Assembly (NCBI RefSeq): GCF_023898315.1
Contig: NC_064617.1
Location: forward strand, 717,791,202-717,855,201
Length of the DNA stretch: 64,000 nucleotides
Origin: Schistocerca nitens
Lineage: Eukaryota > Arthropoda > Insecta > Orthoptera > Acrididae
Direction of reading: 5' to 3'
A model generated the notes under the pieces. That model saw only the letters and a program-made list of their open reading frames with translations. It made no database searches and had not been told where the DNA came from. The translations under genes were made by a program, and so were the position numbers. Shown here in pieces: positions 54,828 through 64,000 of this stretch (position 1 is its first letter; each line of letters opens with the position of its first letter).

Positions 54828-55589
54828 AGCTCACACTATCCTTGATGTTGATTATCTTGGGCATGGACTACTCAGTTTGTATATTTTGCTTATTTTTTTC
54901 ATAGTTACACACAACTTCTTCCTGTTTTCTCGATTGATCAGTGTTCAGTTTTTCAAGGCCTATCCACTGTGCTAACTTATAACTAAATCTGAGGGGGGTG
55001 CGATGGGGAGGTTCCCTTGTAAGATAAGTTGTAGGGTCAGTATTGCCTCACGTGTTCCAACATTTCTACGGACCCAAACTGATCTACCCTCAGGTCGGCT
55101 TCTACCGGTTTTTCCATTCATCTGTAAAGAATTCGTGTTAGAATTTTGCAGCCATGGCTTATTAAACTGATAGTTCGGTAATTTTCACATCTGTCAACAC
55201 CTGCTTTCTTTGGGATTGGAATTATATTCTTCTTGAAGTCTTGAGGGTATTTCGACTGTCTCATACATCTCGCCCACTAGATGATAGAGTTTTGTTAGGC
55301 CTGGCTCTCCCAAGGCTGTCAGTAGTTCTAATGGAATGTAGTCTACTCCCAGAGCCTTGTTTTGACTTAGATCCTTCAGTGCTTTGTCAAACTCTTCACA
55401 CAGTATCATATCTCCTATTTCATCTTCATCTACATCATCTTCCATTTCCGTAATATTGTTCTCAGGTACATTGCCCTTGTATAGTCTCTCTATATACTCC
55501 TTTCACCTTTCTGCTTTCCCGTCTTCGCTTAGAACTGGGTTTACGTCTGAGCCCTTTATATTCATACAAGTTTTTCTCTTTTCTCTAAA

Positions 55590-55591
<2 letters not shown>

Positions 55592-55620
<29 letters not shown>
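55592..55620. repeat. Poly-T run (29 bp) in RTE copy 2
   Basis: It replaces CTCTTTAATTTTCCTGT of the intact copy. It may be slippage or the residue of a poly(A) retrosequence end. Confidence 0.9.
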
Positions 55621-55622
<2 letters not shown>

Positions 55623-56632
55623 GCAGTATCTATCTTACCCCTAGTGATATATGCCTATACATCCTTACATTTGTCCTCTAGCCATCCCTGCTTAGCCATT
55701 TTGCACTTCATGTCGATCTCATTTTTGAGACGTTTGTATTCCTTTTTGCCTGCTTCATTTACTGCGTTTTTATGCTTTCTCCTTTCATTAGTTAAATTCA
55801 GTCTCTCTTCTGTTACCCAACAATTTTGATCAGCCCTCGTCTTTTTACCTACTTGATCCTCTGTTACCTTCACTATTTCATCTCTCTAAGCTATCCATTC
55901 TTCTTCTACTTTATTTCTTTCCCCCGTTCTTGCCAATCGTTCCCTAATGCTCTCCGCGAAGCTCTCTACAACCTCTGGTTCTTTCATTTATCCGGGTCCC
56001 ATCTCCTCAAATTCCCACCTTTTTGCAGTTTCTTCAGTTTTAATCTACAGTTCATAACAAATAGATTGTGGTCAGAGTCCACATCTGCCCCTGGAAATGT
56101 CTTAAAATACTGAATCTCTGTCTTACCATTATATAATCTATCTGAGACCTTCCAGTAGCTCCATGCTTCTTCCATGTATACAACCTTCTTTTATGATTCT
56201 TGAACCAAGTGTTAGCTATGATTAAGTTATGCTCTGTGCATAATTCTACCAGGCGGCTTCCTCTTTCATTCCTTACTCCCATTCCATATTCACCTACTAC
56301 GTTTCCTTCTCTCCCTTTCCCTACTACTGAATTCGTCACCCATGACTATTAAATTTTTGTCTCCCTTCACTATCTGAATAATTTCTTTTATCTCATCATA
56401 CATTTCATCAATCTCTTTGTCATCTGTGGAGCTAGTTGGCGTACAAACTTTACTACTGTGGTAGGCGTGGGTTTGGTATCTATCTTGGCCACAATAATGT
56501 GTTCACTATGCTGTTTGTAGTAGCTTACCCACATTCCTATTTTCCTATTCATTATTAAACCTACTCCTGCATTACCCCTATTTGATTTTGTATTTATAAC
56601 CCCATATTCACCTGACCAGAAGTCTTGTTCTT

Positions 56633-57019
56633 TGTATCCCACCTGGAAGGCGGCCCGTGGGTCTGCTCCTGAAAACTGGAAGGTTGGCAGAATGAAGGAA
56701 GTGAGTAGGAGCAGGAACGGGTAATACAAGTCGATACTGCAAGAAAGTAAAAGTGGTTTACTGGTGCTTGAATATATACAGGGCATACATAACTTTGTAA
56801 TGAAGAGCAAGCCTTAAACCCGTCGTAAGTAGAGCAAAGTATATGAAGCGAAGCTGAAGTGAAGTGTCCCAGCCATTTGCTCTTGATCAAATGGGCAGAA
56901 TCTGGAGCGGAGCTCGTAGAGCTCTTCCCTCCCGGCTAGTGAGCTGTCGTCAGTGTCTGTCGTAGTGCCAAGCTAGCAGAGCGCACCTACGTTGTGGCAT
57001 CGTAGCTATCGATACCACA
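56633..57019 (-). repeat. Solo LTR (387 bp) in RTE copy 2
   Basis: On the minus strand it starts TGTGGTATCGATAGC and ends GTGGGATACA, giving TG...CA with short inverted ends (TGTATC/GATACCACA on +). TTGTTC occurs on both sides (56625-56630 and 57020-57025) and once in the intact RTE copy, marking the target. Two extra T residues lie at the left junction. No internal retrotransposon genes remain. Confidence 0.85.
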
Positions 57020-57295
57020 TTGTTCCTCCTGCCACCAAACTTCACTAATTCCTACTATATCTAACTTTAACCTATCCATTTCCCTTTTTAAATTTTCTAA
57101 CCTACCTGCCCAATTAAGGGATCTGACATTCCACACTCCGATCCGTAGAACGCCAGTTTTCTTTCTCCTGATAACAACGTCGTCCTGAGTAGTCCCCACC
57201 CGGAGATCCAAATGGGGGACTATTTTACCTCCGGAATATTTTACCCAAGAGGACGCCATCATCATTTAACCATACAGTAAAGCTGCATGCCCTTG

Positions 57296-57990
57296 GGTCA
57301 TTCTGTGCGAGTTCAACCAGGGGCTCCAGCTCATAGTCCCAGATTTGACTGAAATTCAGTACACTAATTCTACCATGTGTAGAACACTCGTGTGCAAAGT
57401 ATTAGCTTCCCCTGCCAGTTCCAGAATTATGACTTGTGAAAGAAGGTGGCGTGACCCGGAAATTGCAACCCGCATCTGGCAATCTATCTTCAGACCCAAC
57501 TTCAGGTCTTGATAACTTTGGAACTATTCCACACAGTCCGGTGAAATTTTTACAACCCAGTAACATCTATTTAGAGAACACATGCCATGAATCAAAACAC
57601 CAACAACATATTTCTGAGTGAAGTAAAAAATTCCAAAATGTGGTTAAAAAAATGTAATATGTTAAAATGTACATATTGTAGGTGCCCTCTATGCCGAATA
57701 TAATTCATTCAAAAAGGGTATAAATTTTTTTTGTGGTAAGCTTAATGTGGCCTAAACACACACAGAACTCATCATGCCCATATCAGTCACAAAAACTGAG
57801 TTACATGCACACAAAAATACAAAAATTTGAAAAATTACCTGAAAAAAAAACATGGATTTTCGAAGAGTGGTTGCACAAAAGCGACAAGTGGTATCCAAGC
57901 CAAATTTCACACACTGCATAAGTAGACCATAATGATATATATCTCAAAATGTCAGCATGTTATTGCACAAGACGTTTGTGTACAATGGAA
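57296..57990. repeat. Left terminal inverted repeat of the 4.4-kb transposon
   Basis: It matches the reverse complement of 61018-61712 along its full length. Shared words include GGTCATTC, GTGACCCGGAAATTGCAACC (one mismatch) and AACACCAACAACATATTTCT. Its end is near TTTGTGTACAATGGAAG. Confidence 0.9.
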
Positions 57991-58092
57991 GTTTACAGAT
58001 GTATTTGGTGATGTGGCCATTGTTCCACAACACAATTTTGTAAAAACCTATCATAAACTCTTCTGCCTCTTCTTATCCTCTCCCACAACTGT

Positions 58093-60949
58093 TTAATCAC
58101 TGAGCAACAACATATAGACAGATTTACACAACCTATCATTAATGTTTACTGCACCGTAACTGCTAAAAACCAGTCGATTGTGCTTTGAACAGATGTTCTC
58201 CCACATTTTAGCTACTGTACTCTGTACATTGAGTGGCAAATTATACTTTCTTCCTGACACTGTCATAAGAATATGTTCAAAAGGAATCCAACACCTGTCT
58301 GCCAAAAGTGGCCAATAAAATGATCTTGCTGGTGCCATGAAGTTCACAAATACATCACCTTCTGCTTCACAGCACTCTGCAACACATCCTAAGTACCATT
58401 TGTCATCATAAACAGCAATAACATAGCAACCTGGATGTATGTTGGTGCTTTTGCTTCTGAATCCTGAGACAGACTCGCTGTTAAGACACATGTTGTGCAT
58501 GAACCTATAGTTATAACTGGACAGTCTGCTCATCTGCACATTGTCAGAGTCCGCTGGAGAGAAGTGATGGTGGCTCCTTGTGCCTGCAACAGTTTTAACG
58601 TGTTCTGGTCTGCTTTTTAGCAACCCTTCGACTGATTTCACCTCATCTTTTGAAACATAGAATGATTGTATGCCAGAGATACTTTTCTGTACCCAGGTAA
58701 ATAATTGAAGAGGTGTTAGAATGTGACCTTCTGTAGGGTGCTGCAGACTAGCTCATGATGCCATGCGCTTAATGGTAGCACCAATACCATCACATACATT
58801 TTTACCATGACTTGTTGCAAAAAAAAAATCCATTCTGCGTGAATATGAAAATCATGGTAATGCATGCATACATTTTTTTTAGATTTTTACAGTTTTTGTA
58901 CTGACTAGCTGCCCCATCACTGAAGTATTTCGCAAAATGTATGTGAGGCAGTTTGTTTTTCACATATGCCATGACAGTGCAAATGTGGGCATGAACTGCA
59001 ATGGCGTCATGAATTAAACAGTCACTAAAAACGCACAGGTTCATGACAGACACATCACCTGATTCACCTCTATAGTAAATCGCAAATGGCTGGAGAGTTG
59101 CTTGACTGTCCTAATGATATCCTTGGATGGCATCTTGAACTATAAATGCATAATTTTCAGAAAAGTCTAGTATTACTGTAATTTCATCTTGTTTCAAATT
59201 ATCCTTACAAAACTGGAGATAAGCCGGTTGTGCTGTTTCTGTGAAACTGTGTGTGGTCAGTTTGTCCATTTTTTGACAACATATTTCAACAAAATCTTCC
59301 ACTGTACTTTGCTTTGTTTCAAGACTTGTGCGATCCATGTGTGTCCATTGTTTATAAGAAACAAGTTCATTGTTATCCATAAAGAGTTCACCATACAGTT
59401 TGTTATTTATGTGTTCTGCAAGATTTGCCTTACCAGGACACTTTTCACACCTATCATGCACTGGTAGGAACTGATGTGTCACACTAGCAGCTTCATTGCA
59501 CCCTTGTAATGCAGACCAGAATCCTTTATAGCAGCAAACATCAGCTTAGCATTTTGATGGGTCTTACATACACAAACATTGTGTGTTCCCCTTGCAGTTA
59601 CAGGCACAACCCATTTTGGCCGAAGATTGAAAAAGATGATAAACCTACTTTGGTATTGGTATACTTTTCCTGGAATTCTACATATAGTTCTGATATGTTG
59701 CCTGCAACAGTCTTTTTAGCATCTGTACATGTACATTTCCCATTTTCACCGTTACATAGTCCTTTTTTTTTCCTGGCATTATTTGGCTGTAGTCATTATT
59801 TTCATAAAACTCTGACACTAGCACCTTTATTTCTGAACTCAATTGCTTACCCTGAGCCTGCTGAAGTTGTGGAAGCACTCCTTGGGTTGCTTTTATTTTC
59901 CTAGCTTGCTTTACCATATATGTAGAAACATGGAATTCCTTTGCAGTGTAGTCAGTAGACCAGCTGGAAGGTGCAAGGGTAAGAATAGCTTCTTTTTTTT
60001 CCTGGCATGTGGATATGGCACATTTTTCTTTCAAATCATGCACAATTTTGTCCAAATCATTTCTGGCATGATTTCTGTTCCTGTGGAGCAGATAATTCTT
60101 CCTCGCCCACCATTAGTGTGTCATCTGTTTTGTGTTTTAATTCCATTTGAGCTTCTTGTAGTTTTCTTCTACCATAGCTGGGCCTGTCCTTCTCCCAACT
60201 TTGTGTATCTTCATGGGAGACAAACCAAGCGCAGTCACTGGAGTATTTAATTGCTGATCTGCTGTGGTATTAGGTGGCTGATACTCTTCGTCACTGTCAT
60301 GTAAATTATCAGAGTATCCTTCATTTTTTAGCAGTGTAACACACCTGGAGCATAACTTTTGTCCTGTTTTCGTGTTCCCCCCATGCACTGATTCACTTTC
60401 AATACTGATTTTATATCAATTTCTCAGAGGCTACATTTCACTGTCCTCTCAGAGGCTACACTTCACTGTCTTCTTATGAATCTGAAATGGATCAAAACAA
60501 CTTCTTTGTAGGAAAGAATACTTATGCAGAAACGCTTTCATATGATGATAACAAACACTAAAGTTTCCTGGAACTGTACTTCTTGTGCCCACAGAAGCAT
60601 CTCCATAGCAACAAATCTTGGTCCGATTCATCCAGATCATACAGTCAAAGTGAATGCCACATTTTGTTCCATATGTTTGTTTTATGACATTCAGATGCTT
60701 GTGTTCTACCAATAGTGCAACTTGTTTGAACAAAAGCATCACTAGTACACTCTTGTGCTTCCATACTGACTTTCCAAAACAGTACTGACCAGTCTGAACT
60801 AGAATCTTAAAAACATGAGTAACCTGTAATTGTTGCTTGTTTCCTTTGTTGTTCCTGCCTGACAATGAATCATTCTGTCCCTGAAAACTACCATTGTTTA
60901 ACTGTTGCCTAATGGTTCCCAACAATTGCTGCAGCTTTATCTGAAACAA
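58093..60949 (-). pseudogene. Putative transposase of the 4.4-kb transposon, broken into six frames
   Basis: Minus-strand frames in N-to-C order: 60449-60949 (CYGDASVGTRSTVPGNFSVC), 60137-60388 (acidic, Cys pair in KLCSRCVTLLKNEGY), 59678-60055 (ILTLAPSSWS, QARKIKATQGVLPQ, IMPGKKKDYVTVKMGNVHVQ), 59111-59482 (KCPGKANLAEHI, then VILDFSENYAFIVQDAIQGY), 58802-59053 (HFAKYFSDGAASQYKNCKNL) and 58093-58641 (PEHVKTVAGTRSHHHF, KWYLGCVAECCEAEGDVFVN, DRCWIPFEHILMTVSGRKYN). Candidate catalytic acids are Asp in LDFSENY and Asp in FSDGAASQY. I recognise the architecture as a recurrent animal multi-domain element protein but cannot name its superfamily. The C-terminal part resembles a small barrel domain. 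Confidence 0.7.
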
Positions 60950-61017
60950 GCCGTGTGCATCATAACTATTACTTGCTAAATTGTGTTAAAAGAAACGTAA
61001 CCAAATACATCTGTCAA

Positions 61018-61712
61018 CTTTTATTGTACACAAATGCCTTGCAATAACAAGTTGAAATTTTGCCACATATTATATTATGGTCTACTTATGCAGTGTTAGA
61101 AATTTGGTTTGGATATCACTTTTCCCTTTTGTGCTACCACACTTAGAAAATCCATGTTTTTCAGGAAAATTGTCAAATTTTTGTATTTTCGTGAGCATGT
61201 AACTCTGTGTGACTGATATAGGCAAGATGAGTTCTGTGTGTGTTTTGGCCACATTAAGCTTATTACAAAAAAAATTTATACCCTTTTTGAGTGAATTATG
61301 TTTGGCATAGAGGGCACCTACAATATCTACCTTTAAATGTACATTTTTTTAATCACAGTTTGGAATTTTTTATTTTCCCTCAGAAATATGTTGTTGGTGT
61401 TTTGATTCATAGTGTGTTCTCTAAGTGGATGTTACTGGGTTGTAAAAATTTCACTGGACTGTGTGGAATAGTTCCAAAGTTATTAAGACCTGAAGTTGGG
61501 TCTGAAGATAGATTGCCAGATGTGGGTTGCAATTTCCGGGTCATGCCACCTTCTTTCACAAGCCATAATTCTGGAACCAATTGGCAGGGGAACTTAAAAT
61601 TTTGTACATGAGTGTTCCACACTTGGTAGCTTTGGTATGCTAAATTTCAGCCAAATCTGAGACTATCAACTGGAACATTTTCTCAAATTGTTTGAATTGA
61701 CATGGAATGACC
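61018..61712. repeat. Right terminal inverted repeat of the 4.4-kb transposon
   Basis: Inverted partner of 57296-57990. The copies differ by substitutions and small indels, so the element is not recent. Confidence 0.9.
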
Positions 61713-61718
61713 CCCTTG

Positions 61719-62008
61719 GGAAAAATTACGGCTGTAGTTTCCCCTTGCTTTCAGCCATTTGCAGTACCAGCACAGCAAGGCCGTTTTAGTTAGTGTTATA
61801 AGGCCAGATCAGTCAATCGTCCAGACTGTTGCCCCCTGCAACTACTGAAAAGGCTGCTGCCCATCTTCAGGAACCACACATTTGTCTGGCCTCTCAACAG
61901 ATACCCCTCTGTTGTGGTTGCACCTACGGTACAGCTGTCTGTATCACTGAGGCACGCAAGCCTTCCCTCCAACAGCAAGGTCCATAGTTCATGGGGGGGG
62001 GGGGGGGG
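61719..62008 (-). promoter_or_regulatory. RTE copy 2, 5' UTR
   Basis: Parallels 25776-26053 of the intact copy. It ends with 16 G (61993-62008), versus five in the intact copy. Confidence 0.9.
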
Positions 62009-62046
62009 CATTATATAAGGATATCATCTGCATTACCTTATATTTT

Positions 62047-62283
62047 CCCCCTAAGGTAAGTCTTTCCGCTCCCGGGATTGGAATGACTCCTTACCCTCTC
62101 CCTTAAAACCCACATCCTTTCGTCTTTCCCTCTCCTTCCCTGTTTCCTGATGAGGCAACAGCTTGAATTTTGTGTGTATGTTTGTGTTTGTTTTTGTGTC
62201 TATCGACCTGCCAGCGCTTTCGTTTGGTAAGTCACATCATCTTTAGATATATTTTTCCCACGTAGAATGTTTCCCTCTATTAT
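62047..62283 (+). mobile_element. Penelope-type tail insertion with 15-bp duplication
   Basis: ATTACCTTATATTTT occurs at 62032-62046 and 62284-62298. The insert has CGCTCCCGGGATTGGAATGA, CTCCTTACCCTCTCCCTT and ends CGTAGAATGTTTCCCTCTAT. It carries no coding part. Its left duplication overlaps the right duplication of RTE copy 2, placing both insertions within the same few bases of one LINE. Confidence 0.8.
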
Positions 62284-62298
62284 ATTACCTTATATTTT

Positions 62299-62949
62299 TG
62301 TATATTTAAAGCTATTGGCCACAAGTCGCTGGCTGTGAATATTTTGAATAAATTGTACATGCTGATGTTTGGATTTGGTTGGAATGTGAGAGATTAATAA
62401 ATTAATTACTATGTAGCATGTTTTCTATATGCTGTTCTCACATTGGGTAATTAAAAACATCTATAAAAACATCACTTACATTCTCTTAAAGTCTAATAAT
62501 AAGTGACACCATTGTTCCACAAAACTTGCAAACAGCCACATTGCGTGTTTATAACTTCAAAAACCTTGGCTTTTGGGTAGCCTATCTTTGACACCAGCTT
62601 AAAATCACCCAAAGAAAATTATTTCTAAATGATAAGAAATCTTGATCACAAATGAAACGTGTATCTTTCTACTGGGTAGTAGGAATGCCAAGTCCTAACA
62701 AATTCAAGCTTGTAATCGAAATGTATAGAAATCGAATAATGTAGCTCCATTAGTGTCATCATGTGTGACCGGTCAGATCAGTCTTAGAGTTGAGTGTTGA
62801 GGTGCCAACATGAAAACATGAAAGCAATTGTAAATATGCCTTTCCTTAAAGTACATTTATGATTTACACATGTGTTGTGGAGAGTGGAGGTGCCAACTCA
62901 TACCAATGAAGCCACGTGCTCATGCAATTGAAAATTACTTCCCCCCACA
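62299..62949. other. Possible LINE continuation, then no recognised feature
   Basis: The first 40 bp may continue the LINE interrupted at 51367. After that I see no repeat boundary or coding frame. Confidence 0.35.
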
Positions 62950-63140
62950 TACATCTCACAAGATAACCATGATGAAAAATTTTGAGAAATTAGAGCTAAT
63001 AACTAAGGTTTACTGACAGTCATTGTTCCCAGGTGCCATTCGCGAGTGGAATATGCTCAACGGGGGATAAGTTAGTGGTACCAGAAGTACCTTCTGCCAC
63101 AGTCAGGTGGCTGGCAGAGTACTAATGTTGGTGTAGGTGT
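62950..63140 (+). mobile_element. LINE 3' end (same type as 10660-11226)
   Basis: ATTCGCGAGTGGAATATGCT, GTGGTACCAGAAGTACCTTC and CAGTCAGGTGGCTGGCAGAG match the order of the C-terminus and 3' UTR of the fragment at 11090-11200, followed by a GTTGGTGTAGGTGTAG tail. Confidence 0.75.
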
Positions 63141-64000
63141 AGTTCTATGAGTATGACGTGTAGCCTGCCTCACCTGCCCCCCCCCCTCCCCCACTTGTAA
63201 CCTGCCCTTCCCAGCAAGGCATTTGGCATTTCTGCTTGTGCCTGCAAAACTGGTAACACAGTGAGCATATGGAACCCAATGTGGAACTGTGATTCGCTGA
63301 CACCTAGCCCCGTGCCGCTTGGCGCGCAGAATTTTCAATCACAATGTTATTTTAACCAAAGTATATACTCCAATTGTGTAGCAGAACCTGTGTAGAATGC
63401 ACATGTTCCTTCTACTAATATCTTTAAGAGCCCCAGGCAAAAACTAGATGTTTGATAACCCATTTCTTGAAAATTGAAAGGTATCAAATATGAAGAAAGA
63501 ATATTATAATATTTATTGTTAACAGCAGCAAACAGCACTCGTTTGTCTCGCCCCCTCCCCCTTTCCCTCCTTCCCTCCCACTTCAACCCCTCATGTCATT
63601 GCATGTTACATGATCTACATGCTTTGATGCTTTGTTTGCCATAACCCATATCCTCTCCTATGCTTTGGCACACTCCTTCCTTCTACCTTTACACTTGTCT
63701 ATGTGGGCAGTTGCTCATAAACAGTCATTGTTGGTATGCGATGTAAAATTTACATGTCTATGTGTGGAAAAGTATATGCTTTACTTAAACTGAAGTAGAA
63801 GAGTAGCACTCTCAAGAAATAGTTTAAATTTTCTGTGCTGTTAAGTTTGCATGTAAGATGCTTACATTATCAGCAGGTGAGTGGTTGCCTTTCTTTGTTT
63901 TTGTTTATTCTTTCCTCCCTAGAATTTCTATAAAGCTTATACATTTCATGTGATTCTTCTGACAGTATTAATGAAAGCAATAAATTCAAATATCTCTTGC
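63141..64000. other. No gene recognised; pyrimidine-rich tract
   Basis: A C/T-rich stretch at 63549-63590 and ordinary AT-rich sequence. The 88- and 79-codon minus frames here are low-complexity or domain-free. No UNG exon was seen. Confidence 0.4.

Larger units (their letters stand above)
52414..55019 (+). mobile_element. CAAGGG-ended DNA transposon with about 300-bp inverted ends, TAA duplication
   Basis: Left CAAGGGAACCTCCCCATCGC and right its reverse complement. Inverted similarity extends roughly 300 bp with gaps. TAA flanks both sides (52411-52413 and 55020-55022). The intact RTE copy shows the empty target TTCTAAGATAAG, proving a 3-bp duplication. A transposase-like gene lies inside (52872-54470). 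TAA duplication is like PIF/Harbinger, but the protein does not look like Harbinger. Confidence 0.93.
55023..57289 (-). pseudogene. RTE copy 2: endonuclease and N-terminal RT part
   Basis: Frames match the intact ORF: MMMASSWVKYSGGKIVPHLD and VGISEVWWQEEQ (56987-57265), GVGLIMNRKIGMWVSYYKQH (56388-56632), GRNERGSRL-type RNERGSRLVELCTEHNLIIA (56052-56339), then 55655-55873 and 55194-55445. Catalytic Glu and the Asp-Asn pair region are partly preserved, but frameshifts, a T-run (55592-55620) and the solo LTR (56633-57019) break it. Confidence 0.9.
57296..61712 (-). mobile_element. 4.4-kb DNA transposon with about 695-bp inverted repeats, family not identified
   Basis: Starts GGTCATTC and ends GAATGACC. 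CCCTTG lies on both sides (57290-57295 and 61713-61718), and the junction GCATG-CCCTTG-GGAAAAA corresponds to GCATGTCCTCGGGAAAAA in the intact RTE copy, confirming a single insertion. Both ends are inverted copies over about 695 bp. The centre encodes a long protein on the minus strand (58093-60949). Confidence 0.93.
51379..62022 (-). mobile_element. RTE-type LINE copy 2, broken by three later insertions
   Basis: The 12-bp duplication ATCATCTGCATT lies at 51367-51378 and 62023-62034. Removing the inserts at 52414-55019, 56633-57019 and 57296-61712 leaves about 3 kb that aligns along its length with the intact copy at 22766-26056, including the 5' UTR (61719-61992). The 5' end has a 16-base G run (C run on the element strand) and 14 bases of extra sequence before the duplication. 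Confidence 0.95.

Noticed and set aside
1-64000. CRISPR arrays, operons, bacterial genes, rRNA
   Set aside because: No regularly spaced repeats with unique spacers, no ribosome-binding-site-led gene clusters and no rRNA-like blocks were seen; introns and SINEs show a eukaryotic nuclear origin.
62299-64000. Search for UNG exon 4 and later exons
   Set aside because: No acceptor followed by UNG-type coding sequence was found; the exons are presumably beyond the window.

Overview
This window is animal nuclear DNA from what looks like a very large insect genome, most probably a locust or grasshopper of the Schistocerca type. The basis is qualitative. The region is AT-rich, with one recognisable intron-bearing host gene surrounded by nested transposons, and many of the repeats resemble families I associate with Schistocerca: an RTE-type LINE, three tRNA-derived SINE families, Penelope tails and a CAAGGG-ended DNA transposon. 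The species call is from memory and was not checked against a database.

Host gene. The only host gene I can support is the 5' part of a uracil-DNA glycosylase (UNG) gene on the + strand. Its exons lie at 46010-46297, 46396-46546 and 50144-50186. Intron 2 has a GC-AG boundary and is filled with LINE and Penelope debris. Exon 3 ends in a good GT donor, but no further exon is seen before the window ends, so intron 3 would be more than 13.8 kb long and contain a stack of nested elements.

Layout. 1-1610: remnant of Ty3/Gypsy element 1 (-). 1620-4915: Penelope-like element (+) split by a mariner deletion derivative (3088-3741). 4916-9556: Ty3/Gypsy element 2 (-) with 3' LTR, polypurine tract, integrase, RNase H, RT, protease and gag, all decayed. 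9561-10290 and 11254-13743: mariner-like elements. 10660-11226 and 13830-15330: LINE fragments, the second carrying a SINE. 15337-15680: fold-back of a Penelope tail. 18600-22765: decayed Polinton/Maverick (adintovirus-like) relic with protease, packaging ATPase and capsid-type remnants, cut by a full-length RTE LINE with an uninterrupted 987-codon ORF (22766-26056). 26178-26792: helicase (SF3/Rep)-like relic. 28060-30650: piggyBac fragment next to a PIF/Harbinger element whose MADF partner gene is split by a SINE. 30852-32520: LINE, SINE and mariner pieces. 34465-38155: Tigger/pogo element with a piggyBac nested inside. 38250-39260: hAT (ZMYM1-like) fragment. 42217-45545: LINE and SINEs. 46010-50186: UNG with intronic repeats. 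50715-62298: a LINE fragment that received a second RTE copy (51379-62022), which itself received a CAAGGG transposon, a solo LTR and a 4.4 kb DNA transposon with about 695-bp terminal inverted repeats. 62047-62283: a Penelope tail in the same LINE.

The transposons do not form a pathway with the host gene. They give a relative chronology, because target-site duplications and uninterrupted sister copies inside the same window reveal the order of insertion. No bacterial features, CRISPR arrays or functional tRNA/rRNA genes were seen.
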